49,225 nucleotides of DNA, taken from assembly GCF_000427865.1 (NCBI RefSeq), contig NZ_ATYV01000023.1, positions 177 to 49,401 of the forward strand, given 5' to 3'. Within the stretch, counting starts at the first letter, position 1, and every line of letters begins with the position of its first letter. The notes beneath the pieces were generated by a model. The model saw only the letters and a program-made list of their open reading frames with translations. It was not told the DNA's origin and searched no databases. This DNA is from Corynebacterium sputi DSM 45148 (lineage in GTDB: Bacteria > Actinomycetota > Actinomycetes > Mycobacteriales > Mycobacteriaceae). This document shows positions 35,409-49,225 of the stretch, one piece after another. The translations under genes were made by a program, and so were the position numbers.

Positions 35409-37904
35409 ATGTTCACTCCCCAGTCCTGGGTCACCGACGTCGTCGCCGCAGCGAACCCCGGTTGGTCCGTCACCCCCGATGAGCTCGATGCCGGATTCGT
35501 CCGCGTTGGTTTCGAGACCGAAGGCCACGAGCCGCTGCCGGAGATCACCGGCCCGCTCGTTCTTGGCCAGGTCGAGACCATCGAAGAGCTCGAGGGCTTT
35601 AAGAAGCCGATCCGTTTCTGCCAGGTCAACGTTGGACAGGCTAATGGCTCCGGCGACCTGCAGAGCATCATTTGTGGTGCTCGTAACTTCGCCGAAGGCG
35701 ACCATGTCGTCATCGCCCTTCCCGGCACGGTCTTGCCCGGAGGCTTCGCCATTGGCTCTCGTGAGACCTACGGCAAGATGTCTGAGGGCATGATCTGCTC
35801 TGAGGCTGAGCTCGGCATGACCGACCAGTCCTCCGGCATTCTCGTGCTGTCCCCGCGCGACCTGGATGGCTCCGGCCTGGCCGTTGGCGATGACGCACGT
35901 GACTTCCTTGGTCTGGATGACGAGAAGTTCGAAGTCAACATCACGCCTGACCGCGGTTACGCACTGAGCCTGCGTGGCCTTGGCCGCGAGATTGCTTCCG
36001 CGTTCACCGTGGACTTCGCCGACCCGGCTGAGATCGAGTCGCTTCCGGTCGACGGAGAAATCCTCGACTTGGATGTCCGCCCTGAGACTGACACCGTCCG
36101 ATTCGGCCTGCGCCGCGTCACTGGCGTTGACCCCTCCGCGCCGTCCCCGTGGTGGATGCGCCGTCGTCTCATGTTGTCCGGCCAACGTTCGGTGAACCTG
36201 CCGACCGATATCACCAACTACGTCATGCTGCTGCTCGGCCAGCCGATGCACGCTTTCGATGGCAACCGCATTACCGGTGGCCTCACCGTGCGCAACGCCG
36301 AGGAGGGCGAGAAGATGACCACCCTCGACCACGTTGAGCGAAAGCTCTCTGCTGAGGATGTGGTGATTTGCGACGAAACTGGCATCCAGTCTCTCGCCGG
36401 CGTCATGGGTGGGGTCACCTCCGAGATTGAGGACGACACCACTGACGTGGTGTTCGAGGCTGCGGTGTGGTCGCCGCTGAGGGTTTTCCGCACCGGCCGT
36501 CGCCACAAGCTCAGCTCTGAGGCTTCCCGACGTTTCGAGCGCACTGTCGACCCCTCCCTTGTTGAAGGCGCCCTGGACTTGGCCTGCCGTCTTCTGGAGG
36601 AGCACGGTGGCGGAACCATCGACACCGGCCGCACCCTCCTCGGAGAGGCCCCTGCGCCGACCCCAATCGAGTTCGACGCAAATCGACCGGGTGACGTCGC
36701 TGGAGTGACCTACCCGGACGGAACTGCGAAGGCTCGCCTGGAAGAGGTTGGCTGCACCGTTGAGGCTGACGGTGACCGACTCACCGTGACCCCGCCGTCT
36801 TGGCGCTCGGATCTGACCATGGGGGCAGACCTGGTGGAGGAGGTGCTCCGCCTGGAAGGGCTGGAGGACATCCCGTCCATCCTCCCGGTCGCACCGGCTG
36901 GACGCGGGCTGACCGCAGGCCAGCAGCGTCGTCGGGCGGTCGGTCGTGCGCTCGCGCACAACGGTTACCTGGAGATCCTCCCGACCCCGTTCATCGCGAA
37001 CGACGTCTTCGACGTGTGGGGCCTGGACGCCAACGATGAGCGCCGCGCCACCGTCAAGGTCCAGAACCCGCTGGAGTCCGATCACGGTCAGCTGGGCACC
37101 ACGCTGCTGCCGTCGATGCTGGAGTCGCTGCGTCGCAACGTCTCTCGCGGACAATCCGACCTTGCCCTTTATGGCGTCGAGCAGGTCACCCTGGGGCGCG
37201 GTGACGAGCAGTCGCCGATGCCGGCTGTGGCTTACCGACCCACCGACGAGGAAATCATCGAGCTCTCGGCATCACTGCCGGAGCAGCCGCTGTACGTCGC
37301 GATGGTCGCTTGTGGACGAGTCGAGTTGGACACCCCGTGGGGCGAGGCCCGCGCGTACACCGTCTCTGACGCTATTGAGGCCGCCCGCATCGTCGGCCGT
37401 GCCGCTGGTGTGGAGCTGGAGTTCCGAAATGCTGAGTACCTGCCGTGGCACCCGGGCCGCTGTGCAGAGCTGCTTGTCGACGGTTACGTCGTCGGCCACA
37501 CCGGAGAACTGCACCCGGCTGTCTGCCGTGCAGCGAACTTGCCGGAGCGCACCTGCGCCTTGGAGATCAACCTCAGCGCACTGCCGCTGCGCGAGAACCT
37601 GCCGGCACCGACCCTGAGCCCGTTCCCGGCGGTGTACCAGGATGTCGCACTGGTCGTTTCTGATGATGTTCCGGCAGCGCACGTCGAGGCAACCGTCCGC
37701 GAGGGCGCCGGAGAGCTCCTGGAGCAGGTTCGCCTGTTCGACGAGTACCGCTCGGAGGCACTGGGCGAGGGACGTCGTTCGCTGACGTTTGCTCTGCGTT
37801 TCCGTGCCGATGACCGAACCCTGACAGAGGATGAGGCCTCCGCTGCTCGCGAAGCTGCCATCGCACTGGCGCAGGAGCGCCACAACGCCGAACTTCGCGG
37901 CTAA
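35409..37904 (+). CDS. pheT: phenylalanyl-tRNA synthetase beta chain
   Basis: An 831-residue structural and editing subunit. The EMAP-type tRNA-binding domain is at about 40-150, the B3/4 editing domain at about 210-375, B5 at about 400-470, the catalytic-like core at about 480-690 and the ferredoxin-fold anticodon-binding domain at about 735-830 (FPAVYQDVALVVSDDVPA). The ATG at 35409 follows AGGAGA. It is cotranscribed with pheS. Only 68 bp separate it from argC, and no terminator is evident apart from the inverted repeat described there. Confidence 0.97.
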   Translation: MFTPQSWVTDVVAAANPGWSVTPDELDAGFVRVGFETEGHEPLPEITGPLVLGQVETIEELEGFKKPIRFCQVNVGQANGSGDLQSIICGARNFAEGDHVVIALPGTVLPGGFAIGSRETYGKMSEGMICSEAELGMTDQSSGILVLSPRDLDGSGLAVGDDARDFLGLDDEKFEVNITPDRGYALSLRGLGREIASAFTVDFADPAEIESLPVDGEILDLDVRPETDTVRFGLRRVTGVDPSAPSPWWMRRRLMLSGQRSVNLPTDITNYVMLLLGQPMHAFDGNRITGGLTVRNAEEGEKMTTLDHVERKLSAEDVVICDETGIQSLAGVMGGVTSEIEDDTTDVVFEAAVWSPLRVFRTGRRHKLSSEASRRFERTVDPSLVEGALDLACRLLEEHGGGTIDTGRTLLGEAPAPTPIEFDANRPGDVAGVTYPDGTAKARLEEVGCTVEADGDRLTVTPPSWRSDLTMGADLVEEVLRLEGLEDIPSILPVAPAGRGLTAGQQRRRAVGRALAHNGYLEILPTPFIANDVFDVWGLDANDERRATVKVQNPLESDHGQLGTTLLPSMLESLRRNVSRGQSDLALYGVEQVTLGRGDEQSPMPAVAYRPTDEEIIELSASLPEQPLYVAMVACGRVELDTPWGEARAYTVSDAIEAARIVGRAAGVELEFRNAEYLPWHPGRCAELLVDGYVVGHTGELHPAVCRAANLPERTCALEINLSALPLRENLPAPTLSPFPAVYQDVALVVSDDVPAAHVEATVREGAGELLEQVRLFDEYRSEALGEGRRSLTFALRFRADDRTLTEDEASAAREAAIALAQERHNAELRG

Positions 37905-37909
37905 CCTCA

Positions 37910-37984
37910 CATGGAGAACACTTTCCATTCATCTTCGTGAATATCTTGCATAGAATCGCGTAGTGGTGTTTAGTGTTCTCCATG
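37910..37984 (+). promoter_or_regulatory. argC control region: 13-bp inverted repeat, ARG-box-like sites, promoter
   Basis: CATGGAGAACACT (37910-37922) and AGTGTTCTCCATG (37972-37984) are perfect inverted repeats 49 nt apart; the right arm ends with the argC ATG. Between them lie ATTCA-TCTTCG-TGAAT (37927-37942) and TGAAT-ATCT-TGCAT (37938-37951), resembling ArgR half-sites, and -10 candidates TAGAAT (37951-37956) and TAGTGT (37971-37976). ArgR control is expected from other corynebacteria. Confidence 0.6.
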
Positions 37985-39025
37985 AGTATTTCCGTGGCAA
38001 TCGCAGGCGCGAGCGGCTACGCCGGAGGAGAGGTTCTCCGGCTGCTGCTCAACCATCCGGCATATCTGTCGGGTGATCTGACGATCGGTGCGCTCACCGG
38101 TGCCTCCAATGCAGGTCAGCGTGTCGGCGACATCATGCCGCATCTTTCTCCATTGGCAGATCGGATCATCGAAGACACCACTGCTGAGGTTCTCTCCGGC
38201 CATGATGTGGTTTTCCTCGGCTTGCCACACGGACACTCCGGCGTGATCGCAAACGCCCTCGGCGATGGCCCGGCCATCCTCGACTGTGGCGCCGATTTCC
38301 GGCTCTCTGACCCCGATGAGTGGCTGCACTACTACGGTTCTGAGCACGCAGGTACCTGGACCTACGGAATCCCGGAGCTCCCTGGTGGACGCGAGAAGAT
38401 CGTAGACTCCCGTCGGATCGCAGTCCCCGGATGTTTCCCCACCGGCGGTTCCATTGCTCTTCTTCCGGCTGTTGCAGATGAACTGATCGTTCCGGATATC
38501 TCGGTCGTCTCCATCACGGGAACCTCCGGAGGCGGCAAGAAGGCCTCGGTCGGTCTGCTCGGCGCCGAGGTGATGGGCAACATCAAGGCCTACAACACCT
38601 CGGGCAAGCACCGGCACACCGCTGAATTTATCCAGAACCTCACCCCGCACGCCGAGAATCTGAACATCAGTTTCACCCCGGTACTCGCGCCGACTGCTCG
38701 AGGAATTCTCACCGTGGCTTCGGCTCCGCTGAAGGATGCCTCGATCACCGAGGAGAAGGCCCGGGAAGCATATGCAGCCCGGTACGCCGACGAACCGTTT
38801 ATTCAACTCCTGTCTGCCGGCCAGCAGCCGCAGACCCAGTCTGTGATCGGCTCGAACATGGTCCAGCTCCAGGTGGAGGTCGACGAGCGCGCCGGTCGGC
38901 TGCTCGTCACCGCAGCCATTGACAACCTGACCAAGGGAACCGCCGGCGCCGCCGTGCAGTGCATGAACCTGGTTACCGGCCTTCCCGAAACCTCCGGTCT
39001 GCCGCAGGCCGGCGTGGCACCCTGA
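37982..39025 (+). CDS. argC: N-acetyl-gamma-glutamyl-phosphate reductase
   Basis: A 347-residue enzyme for the third step of arginine synthesis, reducing N-acetylglutamyl phosphate with NADPH. The nucleotide-binding motif GASGYAGGE is at residues 9-17 and the catalytic cysteine is in VPGCFPTG (about 150); the HRHTAEF motif is also present. ATG 37982 is preferred; GTG 37973 is in frame but lies within the promoter, and no ribosome binding site is seen for either. TAGTGT ends 5 nt upstream, so the message may be leaderless. First gene of the argCJBDFRGH cluster. Confidence 0.97.
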   Translation: MSISVAIAGASGYAGGEVLRLLLNHPAYLSGDLTIGALTGASNAGQRVGDIMPHLSPLADRIIEDTTAEVLSGHDVVFLGLPHGHSGVIANALGDGPAILDCGADFRLSDPDEWLHYYGSEHAGTWTYGIPELPGGREKIVDSRRIAVPGCFPTGGSIALLPAVADELIVPDISVVSITGTSGGGKKASVGLLGAEVMGNIKAYNTSGKHRHTAEFIQNLTPHAENLNISFTPVLAPTARGILTVASAPLKDASITEEKAREAYAARYADEPFIQLLSAGQQPQTQSVIGSNMVQLQVEVDERAGRLLVTAAIDNLTKGTAGAAVQCMNLVTGLPETSGLPQAGVAP

Positions 39026-39067
39026 TCCTGACGAACACCCAACAACTCACCTAAGGCACCCACGACA

Positions 39068-40258
39068 ATGACCGACACCGCAACAATCCCCGACACCACG
39101 GGCGTCACCGCACCAGCAGGCTTCCGTGCCGCTGGCGGGACCGTGGGAATCAAAGCATCGGGAAACCGTGACCTCATGCTCTTGGTCAATGACGGGCCGA
39201 AGAAGACTGCCGCGGCAGTGTTTACGCTGAATAAGGTTCAGGCAGCTCCGGTCGTCGTCACGCGCGACAACGTCGCGAATGGTGCCCTCAGCGCGGTGAT
39301 CATCAACTCCGGCAATGCCAACGCCTGCAACGGCCGGGCGGGTATCGAGGACGCCCTGAGCACCTGCCAAGCAGTCGCCACTGCTTTGGATGTGCCGTTC
39401 GACGAGGTCGGAGTCGCATCCACCGGATTGATCGGTGAGCGCATGCCGATGGACAAAGTTCTCGGCGGAATTGATTCGCTCGTGTCCTCACTGTCCGATG
39501 ACCAAAGCGCCGCTGACGCTGCCGCCGACGCTATCCGCACCACTGATCTGGTGCCGAAGCAGGCCGTGGCCCACGGCACCGGTTACACGGTCGGAGCGAC
39601 CGGTAAGGGTGTCGGCATGATCAGTCCGTCGATGGCGACGATGCTCGGCGTCATCACCACCGACGCTGACGTCAGCCCCGAGTGGGCTCACGACGCTCTT
39701 GCTAAGGCTTCAGAGATGACCTTCAACCGTCTGGACGTCGATGGTTCGACCTCCACCAACGACACGGTTCTGCTCATGGCCAGCGGCGCATCTGGAGTTG
39801 TTCCGGACAAGGATGAATTCGACAGCCTGGTCCGCCAGGTCTGTGACGACATTGCCCGGCAGATGCAGGCCGACGCCGAAGGCGTGACCAAGCGGGTCAC
39901 CATCACCGTCCGCGGCACCGGTGGGGAAGAGCAGGCACTACTGGCTGCCCGCGTGCTGTGCCGCGACAGTCTCTTCAAGTGCGCAATGTTCGGCTCTGAC
40001 CCGAACTGGGGCCGCGTGCTCGCAGCCGTCGGCGTCGCCCCGGTTGAGATGGATCCGGAAGGAATCTCGGTGAGCTTCAACGGACATGTCGTCTGTGAAA
40101 ACACCACCGGAACCCCGGATGCCCGTGAGGTCGACTTGTCCGGAATGGACATCCTCGTCGAGGTGGACCTTGGCACCGGTGACCTGGAATCAGCCTCCAT
40201 CCGCACCACGGACCTGTCGCACGACTACGTCCACATCAACTCCGCGTACTCCACCTAG
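39068..40258 (+). CDS. argJ: bifunctional ornithine acetyltransferase / N-acetylglutamate synthase
   Basis: A 396-residue self-cleaving enzyme that transfers acetyl from acetylornithine to glutamate, recycling the acetyl group. The autocleavage site is in [15 protein letters not shown], with the nucleophilic Thr at about residue 191. An oxyanion-hole motif [10 protein letters not shown] and C-terminal [12 protein letters not shown] are also seen. The ATG at 39068 is preceded by a weak AAGG. Its presence means that a separate argE is not needed; whether it also accepts acetyl-CoA cannot be told. It is 42 bp after argC. Confidence 0.97.
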   Translation: MTDTATIPDTTGVTAPAGFRAAGGTVGIKASGNRDLMLLVNDGPKKTAAAVFTLNKVQAAPVVVTRDNVANGALSAVIINSGNANACNGRAGIEDALSTCQAVATALDVPFDEVGVASTGLIGERMPMDKVLGGIDSLVSSLSDDQSAADAAADAIRTTDLVPKQAVAHGTGYTVGATGKGVGMISPSMATMLGVITTDADVSPEWAHDALAKASEMTFNRLDVDGSTSTNDTVLLMASGASGVVPDKDEFDSLVRQVCDDIARQMQADAEGVTKRVTITVRGTGGEEQALLAARVLCRDSLFKCAMFGSDPNWGRVLAAVGVAPVEMDPEGISVSFNGHVVCENTTGTPDAREVDLSGMDILVEVDLGTGDLESASIRTTDLSHDYVHINSAYST

Positions 40259-40286
40259 TACGACACAGGAAGGACGGTGCCCGGAG

Positions 40287-41264
40287 ATGTCCGACACCCC
40301 CGAAGCAGACAACATCCTCGACCTGACCGGTGACCTCACCGCAGAACAGCGTGCTGAGGTCCTCTCCGAGGCATTGCCCTGGTTGCAGCACTACCGCGAC
40401 CGGATCGTTGTGGTGAAGTACGGCGGCAACGCTATGACCGACGATTCGCTTAAGGCAGCATTCGCCCGCGACATGGTCTTTCTGCGCACTGTCGGCGTTA
40501 AGCCCGTCGTCGTCCACGGCGGTGGGCCGCAGATCTCCGCGATGCTCAAGCGACTGGGCATGGAAGGGGAGTTCCGCGGCGGATTCCGTGTGACCACCCC
40601 GGAGGTCATGGAAGTTGTCCGCATGGTTCTGTTCGGACAGGTCGGCCGCGAGTTGGTCGGTCTGATCAACCAGTACGCCCCGTACGCGGTGGGAACTTCC
40701 GGCGAGGACGGCGGACTGTTCACCGCAGAGAAGCGCTACGTGAACGTTGGCGGTGAACCTACGGACATCGGTCTGGTTGGCGACATCACGGGTGTTCGTC
40801 CGGACGGGCTGATGGATCTGATCGACGCCGGACGCATTCCGGTGGTCTCAACGATCGCCCCGGGTCCCAATGGCGAGATCTACAACATCAACGCCGATAC
40901 CGCTGCGGGCGCTCTGGCGACCGCGCTGGACGCTGACCGCCTCGTGGTATTGACCAACGTCGAAGGGCTGTACACCGATTGGCCGGACCGCAGTTCGCTG
41001 TTGTCGAAGGTTAGCGTCGAGAAGCTCCGTACTCTCATGCCGGACCTAGATGCCGGCATGGTTCCGAAGATGGAAGCGTGCCTGCGGTCCGTCGACTCTG
41101 GAGTTAACGCCGCGCATGTCATCGACGGCCGCGTGCCCCACGCAGTGCTGCTCGAGCTGATGACTACCGGCGGAATCGGCACAATGGTGCTGCCGGGTGA
41201 GGCGAAGCCGGGCCCGCGCTCCGATTTCGGTGGCGCAGTCTTCCGACTTCCGCACTCCGAGTAA
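40287..41264 (+). CDS. argB: acetylglutamate kinase
   Basis: A 325-residue amino-acid kinase that phosphorylates N-acetylglutamate, usually the arginine-inhibited step in corynebacteria. The motifs are [10 protein letters not shown] (about 42), [25 protein letters not shown] and the nucleotide-binding [12 protein letters not shown]. The N-terminal extension of about 30 residues (containing [25 protein letters not shown]) is the helix found in arginine-sensitive hexameric kinases. The start is ATG 40287, with AGGAAGG 14 nt upstream and GGAG nearer. Confidence 0.96.
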   Translation: MSDTPEADNILDLTGDLTAEQRAEVLSEALPWLQHYRDRIVVVKYGGNAMTDDSLKAAFARDMVFLRTVGVKPVVVHGGGPQISAMLKRLGMEGEFRGGFRVTTPEVMEVVRMVLFGQVGRELVGLINQYAPYAVGTSGEDGGLFTAEKRYVNVGGEPTDIGLVGDITGVRPDGLMDLIDAGRIPVVSTIAPGPNGEIYNINADTAAGALATALDADRLVVLTNVEGLYTDWPDRSSLLSKVSVEKLRTLMPDLDAGMVPKMEACLRSVDSGVNAAHVIDGRVPHAVLLELMTTGGIGTMVLPGEAKPGPRSDFGGAVFRLPHSE

Positions 41265-41317
41265 GACACCCGAACACGTATTGACACCACGGCCGACCAC
41301 GATCTGAACGGAACACA

Positions 41318-43460
<2,143 letters not shown>

Positions 43461-43461
<1 letters not shown>

Positions 43462-43937
43462 TGTCTGCCGCAGCGTCTTCCCGAGCCGCCAGACAGGCGC
43501 GGATCACGCACCTGCTGGAACGGGAGATAGTCCGCAGCCAGGGGCAGCTAGCTGACCTTCTAGCGGACGAGGGCGTGGACATCGCCCAGGCGACCCTCAG
43601 CCGGGACTTGGACGAGATCGGTGCGCGGAAGATCCGCGACACCGATGGTTCAGTCCGGTACAGCGTTGATGCGCAAGTAGGAGGCGGCGGTAGCGCCGTG
43701 ACCCGCATGCGCAGGGTGCTCGACGAGCTGCTTGTCAGCGCCGACGCCTCCGGGCACATCGCGGTCTTGAGGACCCCTCCGGGAGCCGCCCAGTACCTCG
43801 CGAGCGTGATCGACCGCGCGGGGTTGTCTGACGTGGTGGGGACCATCGCGGGCGACGACACAGTGATGTGTCTGGCTCGCGAACCACTCACCGGAGATGA
43901 GCTGGCCCGCCGCCTGTCGGGCACAGACGCACAGTAG
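43461..43937 (+). CDS. argR: arginine repressor
   Basis: A 158-residue ArgR/AhrC protein. The N-terminal winged helix (about 10-75) includes [32 protein letters not shown]; the C-terminal oligomerisation and arginine-binding domain (about 85-155) ends with the family motif [10 protein letters not shown]. As a hexamer with arginine it should repress the arg genes around it. Being inside the operon implies negative feedback on its own synthesis. The start overlaps the argF stop. Its stop codon overlaps a TAGTAT -10 box for the next unit. Confidence 0.96.
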
Positions 43938-43945
43938 TATTGACC

Positions 43946-43995
43946 ATGTTTGAAAGGGCCCGGTTGGGCCAACCATTAATTCTGAGGAGACTTTC

Positions 43996-43999
<4 letters not shown>
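43946..43999 (+). CDS. possible arginine-rich leader peptide overlapping argG
   Basis: A 17-codon [20 protein letters not shown], lies between argR and argG. Its ATG (43946) is 5 nt after TAGTAT (43935-43940), the leaderless pattern of this window, and its TGA overlaps the argG ATG (ATGA). Four of 17 codons encode arginine (AGG, CGG, AGG, AGA); the last two also form the argG ribosome binding site. Two mutually exclusive small stems lie inside it: GGCCC/GGGCC (43957-43970) and GGTTG/CAACC (43962-43974). It could be an arginine-sensing leader or a chance frame; translation is unproven. Confidence 0.35.
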
Positions 44000-46652
<2,653 letters not shown>

Positions 46653-46661
46653 GGGATTACG

Positions 46662-46841
46662 GTGTCCCGTATGACTCTTGATCCGAAGCTCGTGGAGATC
46701 CTGGCCTGCCCGCGTGATCGCGGCCCGCTGGACTACGTAGAGGCTGACGAGGTTCTGGTAAACCCGCGCCTCAACATTGCCTACAAGATCGAGAAGGGCA
46801 TCCCGGTGCTCCTCTCTGATGAGGCAGTCGACTGGAAGTGA
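46662..46841 (+). CDS. Trm112/UPF0434-like small protein
   Basis: A 59-residue protein. The core LDPKLVEILACPRDRGPLDY...GIPVLLSDEAV matches the Trm112/UPF0434 family, whose members are small zinc-ribbon or zinc-ribbon-like partners of methyltransferases. Only one CPxD half of a zinc site is visible (Cys15 counted from the GTG), so it may not bind zinc. GTG 46662 is preferred because GGGA lies 7 nt upstream; ATG 46671 is possible (56 residues). Its stop overlaps the next start (GTGA), so it is coupled to the glycosylase. The same neighbour of argH is found in C. glutamicum. Confidence 0.8.
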   Translation: MSRMTLDPKLVEILACPRDRGPLDYVEADEVLVNPRLNIAYKIEKGIPVLLSDEAVDWK

Positions 46842-47458
46842 TTTTCCCGCTCGACACCATTTCGGCGGCCCCTCCTGACGCGGCCCGCGCCCTTCTCGGT
46901 GCGGAACTGCATGTCGGTGAGGGGCCGTCGGCCATTTCTTCGGTTATTACCGAGGTCGAGGCATACGGCGGTCCGGCCGAGTCGCCGTGGCCTGATCCTG
47001 GTGCTCACACCTGGCCCGGATTAACTCCTCGCAATCGCGTTATGTTCGGTCCGCCCGGTCACCTGTACGTGTATCGCTCGTACGGCATCCACCATTGTGC
47101 GAACATCACCTGTGGTGCGGATGGCATCGGCGGGGGAGTTCTCATCAGGTCGGTACGGATCACAACCGGCTTGACGACGTCCCTGTCCAACCGCGGCCAC
47201 ACCCAACAATCGACCCGACTCTCTGCAGGTCCCGGTAATGTCGCTCAGGCACTCGGGATCACTATGGATGACTACGGGCTGAACCTTCTTTCCCAATCCT
47301 CTCGTGTCCGACTTTGTCCGGCCGACCATGACGATGTGATTGTTGCCGGTCCGCGAGTGGGATTGAGGGCGGCGTCGTCACGCGAATGGCGTTTCCACTT
47401 AGCCGGTGAAACAGTCTCTGCCTACCGGGCCCACCGCAAAGCGGACGGGCTGACCTGA
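46838..47458 (+). CDS. 3-methyladenine DNA glycosylase (AAG/Mpg family)
   Basis: A 206-residue glycosylase of the alkyladenine (AAG/MPG) fold, which removes alkylated purines in base excision repair. The catalytic segment TEVEAYGGPAESPWPDPGAH carries the general-base Glu (about residue 40); RNRVMFGPPGHLYVYRSYGIHHCANI is the conserved DNA-contact region with the intercalating Tyr. The start is GTG 46838, overlapping the Trm112-like stop by 4 nt, with no separate ribosome binding site, so translation depends on coupling. Confidence 0.9.
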   Translation: MIFPLDTISAAPPDAARALLGAELHVGEGPSAISSVITEVEAYGGPAESPWPDPGAHTWPGLTPRNRVMFGPPGHLYVYRSYGIHHCANITCGADGIGGGVLIRSVRITTGLTTSLSNRGHTQQSTRLSAGPGNVAQALGITMDDYGLNLLSQSSRVRLCPADHDDVIVAGPRVGLRAASSREWRFHLAGETVSAYRAHRKADGLT

Positions 47459-47491
47459 ATCCAGTGACACCTGCGGGTTACGATGATTGCC

Positions 47492-48769
47492 GTGAGTAAC
47501 GAGAACATCATTGACGAGCTGCAGTGGCGCGGCCTGATCGCGCAGTCGACCGACCTGGACGCACTCCGGGAAGAAGCGGACAAGGGGCCGATCACCGCCT
47601 ATGTCGGTTTCGACCCGACCGGTGACTCCCTGCACGCAGGCCACCTTGTTCCGTTGATCATTCTCAAGCGCCTGCAAGAGGCAGGTCACCGGCCGATCGC
47701 CATGGCCGGCGGTGCAACAGGCATGATCGGTGACCCGCGCGACGTGGGGGAGCGGTCCATGCTCACCAATGAGCAGGCAGAGGCAAACGTCGCTGCAATC
47801 AAGGGGCAGCTGGCACGGTTCATTGACTTCAGTGAGGGCCGAGGCCTGCTGCTGAACAACGCAGACTGGACTCTGCAGATGAACGTCATCGAGTTCCTGC
47901 GCGACCTGGGCAAGAACTTCTCCGTCAACACGATGCTCGACCGCGAGACGGTCAAGCGTCGCCTGGAGTCAGACGGAATCTCCTACACCGAGTTCTCCTA
48001 CATGCTGCTGCAGGCCAATGACTTCGTGCACCTACGCCGCAACTACGAGTGCCGACTGCAGATCGGTGGATCCGACCAGTGGGGCAACATCATTTCCGGT
48101 GTCGATCTGAACCGTCGCCTGGACCAGGAAAAGGTGCACGCTCTGACCGTGCCGCTGGTAACTGATGCGGATGGGCAGAAGTTCGGCAAGTCCACCGGTG
48201 GCGGCAAGCTCTGGCTCGACCCGGAGCAGACGAGCCCGTACGCCTGGTACCAGTACTTCGTTAATGCTGGCGATTCCGTCGTCATTGACTACCTGCGTTG
48301 GTTCACCTTCCTTACTCGTGCAGAAATCGCCGAGTACGAGGTCGCTGTTGCGGAGCGTCCGTTCAAGCGTGAGGCTCAGCGTCGCCTGGCACAGGAGATG
48401 ACCGGCCTGGTCCACGGCAGGGATGCACGCGAAGGTGTGGAACTCGCGGCACAGGCTCTGTTCGGAAAGGCAGAACTCGCCGACCTGGATGAGGAGACTC
48501 TCGCAGGCGCGATCACCGAGGTCTCCGGCGGACAGGTTGTGCAGCTTCCGGCAGGGGAGCAGAACACCATCGTCGATATCTTGGTTGCCACGGGCCTGGC
48601 CAAGTCGAAGGGCGAAGCGCGTCGCACCATTAAGGAAGGCGGCGCTTACGCGAACAATGTCCGTATCTCCGAAGAAGAGTGGACGCCGGCCTCCGAGGAT
48701 CTGCTCCACGGTTCCTGGTTGGTTCTGCGCCGAGGCAAGAAGAACTTCGCAGGCGTGCAGATCGGCTAG
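47492..48769 (+). CDS. tyrS: tyrosyl-tRNA synthetase
   Basis: A 425-residue class I synthetase. The HIGH-type motif is HAGH in [12 protein letters not shown] (about 48), the KMSKS-type motif is KFGKS (about 230), and a C-terminal S4 RNA-binding domain covers about 355-425. GTG 47492 is chosen because TACGAT (47479-47484) ends 7 nt upstream, matching the leaderless genes here; ATG 47483 is in frame (428 residues) but lies within the -10 box. A strong terminator follows, separating the gene from the rRNA operon. Confidence 0.96.
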   Translation: MSNENIIDELQWRGLIAQSTDLDALREEADKGPITAYVGFDPTGDSLHAGHLVPLIILKRLQEAGHRPIAMAGGATGMIGDPRDVGERSMLTNEQAEANVAAIKGQLARFIDFSEGRGLLLNNADWTLQMNVIEFLRDLGKNFSVNTMLDRETVKRRLESDGISYTEFSYMLLQANDFVHLRRNYECRLQIGGSDQWGNIISGVDLNRRLDQEKVHALTVPLVTDADGQKFGKSTGGGKLWLDPEQTSPYAWYQYFVNAGDSVVIDYLRWFTFLTRAEIAEYEVAVAERPFKREAQRRLAQEMTGLVHGRDAREGVELAAQALFGKAELADLDEETLAGAITEVSGGQVVQLPAGEQNTIVDILVATGLAKSKGEARRTIKEGGAYANNVRISEEEWTPASEDLLHGSWLVLRRGKKNFAGVQIG

Positions 48770-48811
48770 AAATCGACATCGGGAGGGTGGTTGTCACCCT
48801 TCGAGTCACTT

Positions 48812-48857
48812 AAACACGAGGTTAACTCCGGAAAAACCGGTTGTTACCTCGTGTTTT
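48812..48857 (+). terminator. tyrS terminator
   Basis: AAACACGAGGT (48812-48822) pairs with ACCTCGTGTTTT (48846-48857), extended by GTTAAC-like bases with a bulge, and the loop contains a CCGG-AAAAA-CCGG stem. This is the strongest intrinsic terminator in the window. Confidence 0.9.
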
Positions 48858-48998
48858 GTGTTGAGTGGACACATAGGGCTAATGTTTACCGGGCAAGCAG
48901 CGCACAGCGCAGGCCACGCAGAGACTCCCAATCGGGTGAGGATGCTGGTTCTGAGAGGTGCACAGCATGCGACTGAGATAATTTCTTCTCTGCTCGGT

Positions 48999-49027
48999 TT
49001 GACACCGAGAAGGTGAGGAACTAAGTT
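48999..49027 (+). promoter_or_regulatory. rRNA operon promoter
   Basis: A consensus TTGACA (48999-49004), a 17-bp spacer and TAAGTT (49022-49027) predict transcription from about 49034. A second possible promoter upstream uses TTGTGT (48856-48861) and TAATGT (48880-48885). The stretch 48858-48998 has no convincing ORF. Confidence 0.65.
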
Positions 49028-49080
49028 TTTCTCTTGCTGCCTGGGCGAGTCGGACATGATCTGATGAGCAGGGTGTGCGA

Positions 49081-49225
49081 ATGTTTTTTGAGAACTCGAT
49101 AGTGTGCCGATGTACTTATTATTTACTTCGGTTTAATGATGCCGGCAGCGCCTAGCGGTGGCTGCTTAAACATTAACCGTATTTTTTGCGCATCCCATTT
49201 ATACCCCGTCGGGTGGGGGTGTGCT
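49081..49225 (+). promoter_or_regulatory. antitermination leader of an rRNA operon
   Basis: The segment TTTTTTGAGAACTCGATAGTG (from 49084) closely matches the boxA region of actinobacterial rrn leaders, which recruits Nus factors so that RNA polymerase reads through rRNA. The rest to 49225 has no ORF and should form the 5' side of the 16S processing stem. The 16S gene itself is not in the window. Confidence 0.75.

Noticed and set aside
48858..49225. tRNA or 16S gene at the right edge
   Set aside because: No cloverleaf pattern is seen and the conserved 16S 5' end is absent; only promoter and leader features are present.

Overview
The window is a core chromosomal segment of a high-GC actinobacterium, most likely a Corynebacterium. 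The evidence is gene order (polA, rpsA, coaE, uvrB, usp, uvrA, infC-rpmI-rplT, pheST, argCJBDFRGH, tyrS, then an rRNA leader), a QorR/QOR2-type pair, a four-domain S1 protein, a LexA box of the corynebacterial/mycobacterial type, and many apparently leaderless genes with a TAnnnT -10 box 5-8 nt before the start codon. The species cannot be told from the sequence alone.

Layout. 1-1631: the start of an unknown gene running off the left edge, a QOR2-like reductase broken by a stop codon, and its intact divergent DUF24 regulator. 1688-6296: polA and an MFS-MerR pair. 6299-12153: a two-gene AddAB-like helicase-nuclease operon on the minus strand. 12263-15198: rpsA with a structured leader, coaE and a cyclase-family protein. 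15206-18170: a minus-strand ABC importer preceded by a cobalamin riboswitch, which points to B12/corrinoid uptake. 18248-23772: uvrB, a universal stress protein, a tandem MFS duplication whose second copy carries two stop codons, and a frameshifted PH-domain gene. 23779-31701: a HelD/HelR-like helicase, an MBL hydrolase, uvrA under a LexA box, and a DUF2339 membrane protein. 31797-37904: infC (ATC start, long folded leader), rpmI, rplT, an rRNA/tRNA methyltransferase, pheS and pheT. 37982-46652: the arginine cluster argC-J-B-D-F-R-G-H. 46662-48769: a Trm112-like protein, a 3-methyladenine glycosylase and tyrS. The right end is the promoter and antitermination leader of an rRNA operon whose 16S gene lies outside the window.

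Functional themes. DNA repair and replication are well represented (PolA, UvrA, UvrB, AddAB-like, Mpg), as are translation (S1, IF3, L35, L20, PheST, TyrS) and arginine synthesis from glutamate. Three non-essential genes are broken by single-base changes while their neighbours are intact.

The least conventional signals are in the non-coding DNA: a strongly folded infC leader; a 17-codon, arginine-rich, apparently leaderless ORF overlapping the argG start; a 13-bp perfect inverted repeat that would bury the argC start codon in read-through RNA; a 19-bp perfect palindrome at the promoter of the AddAB-like operon; and a hairpin at the very 5' end of the rpsA transcript. No CRISPR array, prophage, insertion sequence or tRNA gene was seen.
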